64,000 nt of DNA from Ichthyophis bannanicus (taxonomy: Eukaryota > Chordata > Amphibia > Gymnophiona > Ichthyophiidae): assembly GCA_033557465.1 (NCBI GenBank), contig CM066035.1, forward strand, positions 903,247,309 to 903,311,308. Direction: 5' to 3'. Below, piece after piece: positions 63,781 through 64,000 of this stretch (the stretch's first letter is position 1; each line of letters starts with the position of its first letter). The position numbers were made by a program, and so were the translations under genes. The notes beneath the pieces were generated by a model. That model saw nothing but the letters and a program-made list of their open reading frames with translations, made no database searches and was not told the origin of the DNA.

Positions 63781-64000
63781 GATGCTGTCCCCGCGCAGCT
63801 GTAGTTATGACTGGAATGACCTCTAGGAAACCACCCAAGACACCTGTAGGGAAAATGGGGCACGGTTGAGGAGGGAGGGGAGGGGGGCTGGAGTAAGCTA
63901 CAGAGGGCGTCAGGAACATCACTCTGTTTAAGGAATAGTCTTCAGTTCACCCAATCCCCCGTGGGGGGGGGGGGCCCGAACCCATAGTGTGTTAAAGGGG
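63781..64000 (+). other. L1-D probable 3' UTR at the window edge
   Basis: Non-coding, with G-rich runs near 63870 and 63963. No poly(A) is seen before the edge, so the element may continue. Confidence 0.5.

Larger units (their letters stand above)
57089..64000 (+). mobile_element. L1-D: L1/Tx1-like LINE, nearly complete, with insertions
   Basis: Order: ORF1 (57111-57486, 57714-58110), spacer with a nested tail, ORF2 endonuclease (59340-60100), reverse transcriptase (60600-60814, 61522-62590), C-terminus (62600-63780), 3' UTR to at least the window edge. Joined content is about 5.8 kb. Nested in it are a SINE (57487-57713), an L2-like tail (58880-59014) and an L2-like C-terminus (60825-61511). 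Many stops. Confidence 0.82.

Noticed and set aside
1..64000. Endogenous retrovirus or LTR retrotransposon
   Set aside because: No gag/protease/integrase motifs, no primer-binding site and no long direct terminal repeats were seen; all RT motifs are of non-LTR type.
1..64000. tRNA or rRNA genes
   Set aside because: Only tRNA-like SINE pieces were found; no complete cloverleaf recognised by eye.

Overview
The window is vertebrate nuclear DNA made almost entirely of transposable elements. I found no host exon, tRNA, rRNA, CRISPR or prokaryotic gene. It holds at least four non-LTR retrotransposon groups: L2-like, two CR1 subfamilies (here CR1-A and CR1-B), and an L1/Tx1-like group. It also holds a Penelope-like fragment, hAT-type palindromic DNA elements with 8-bp target duplications, tRNA-type SINE fragments, and two foldback elements. 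This mixture fits a large-genome amphibian, possibly a caecilian. That is inference from repeat content; the sequence does not prove the species.

Layout. 1-2298: an L2-like reverse transcriptase fragment abutting a CR1-A copy that is split by an L1 3' end. 2520-6625: a composite element with a long minisatellite, split by a nearly complete CR1-B. 6626-15228: small palindromic elements, CR1 and L2-like tails, a foldback element and a Penelope-like fragment. 15229-32333: one L1/Tx1-like element (L1-A) of roughly 5.6 kb spread over about 17 kb by four insertions. These are an L1 3' end (15861-17204), a complete L2-like element with an open 1045-codon frame (19585-23167, minus), a hAT-like minisatellite element (24633-27451) that itself hosts a perfect foldback element and an L2 tail, and an L2-like element with one frameshift (28752-32156). 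Host L1 reading frame resumes after the insertions. 32334-34105: the 3' half of another L1.

34280-36722: a three-level nest (CR1 tail, then L2-like, then CR1-A). 36723-42330: mostly unassigned DNA with LINE 3' ends. 42705-46460: a decayed L2-like element on the minus strand. 47892-51104: another hAT-like minisatellite composite in inverse orientation. 51105-57088: repeats, a CR1-B with an internal 47-bp tandem array, a 171-bp hAT MITE, a SINE and an L2-like fragment. 57089-64000: an L1/Tx1-like element (L1-D) with both ORFs recognisable, interrupted by a SINE and two L2-like pieces.

How they relate. LINE proteins (APE-type endonuclease plus reverse transcriptase) act on their own RNA. Truncated copies, the SINE with an L2-like 3' tail, and the hAT-like elements without visible transposase look non-autonomous. 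The most notable objects are the intact L2-like ORF, the nested L1-A record with matching target duplications, the hAT-like family carrying an expanded minisatellite, and the two young foldback elements.
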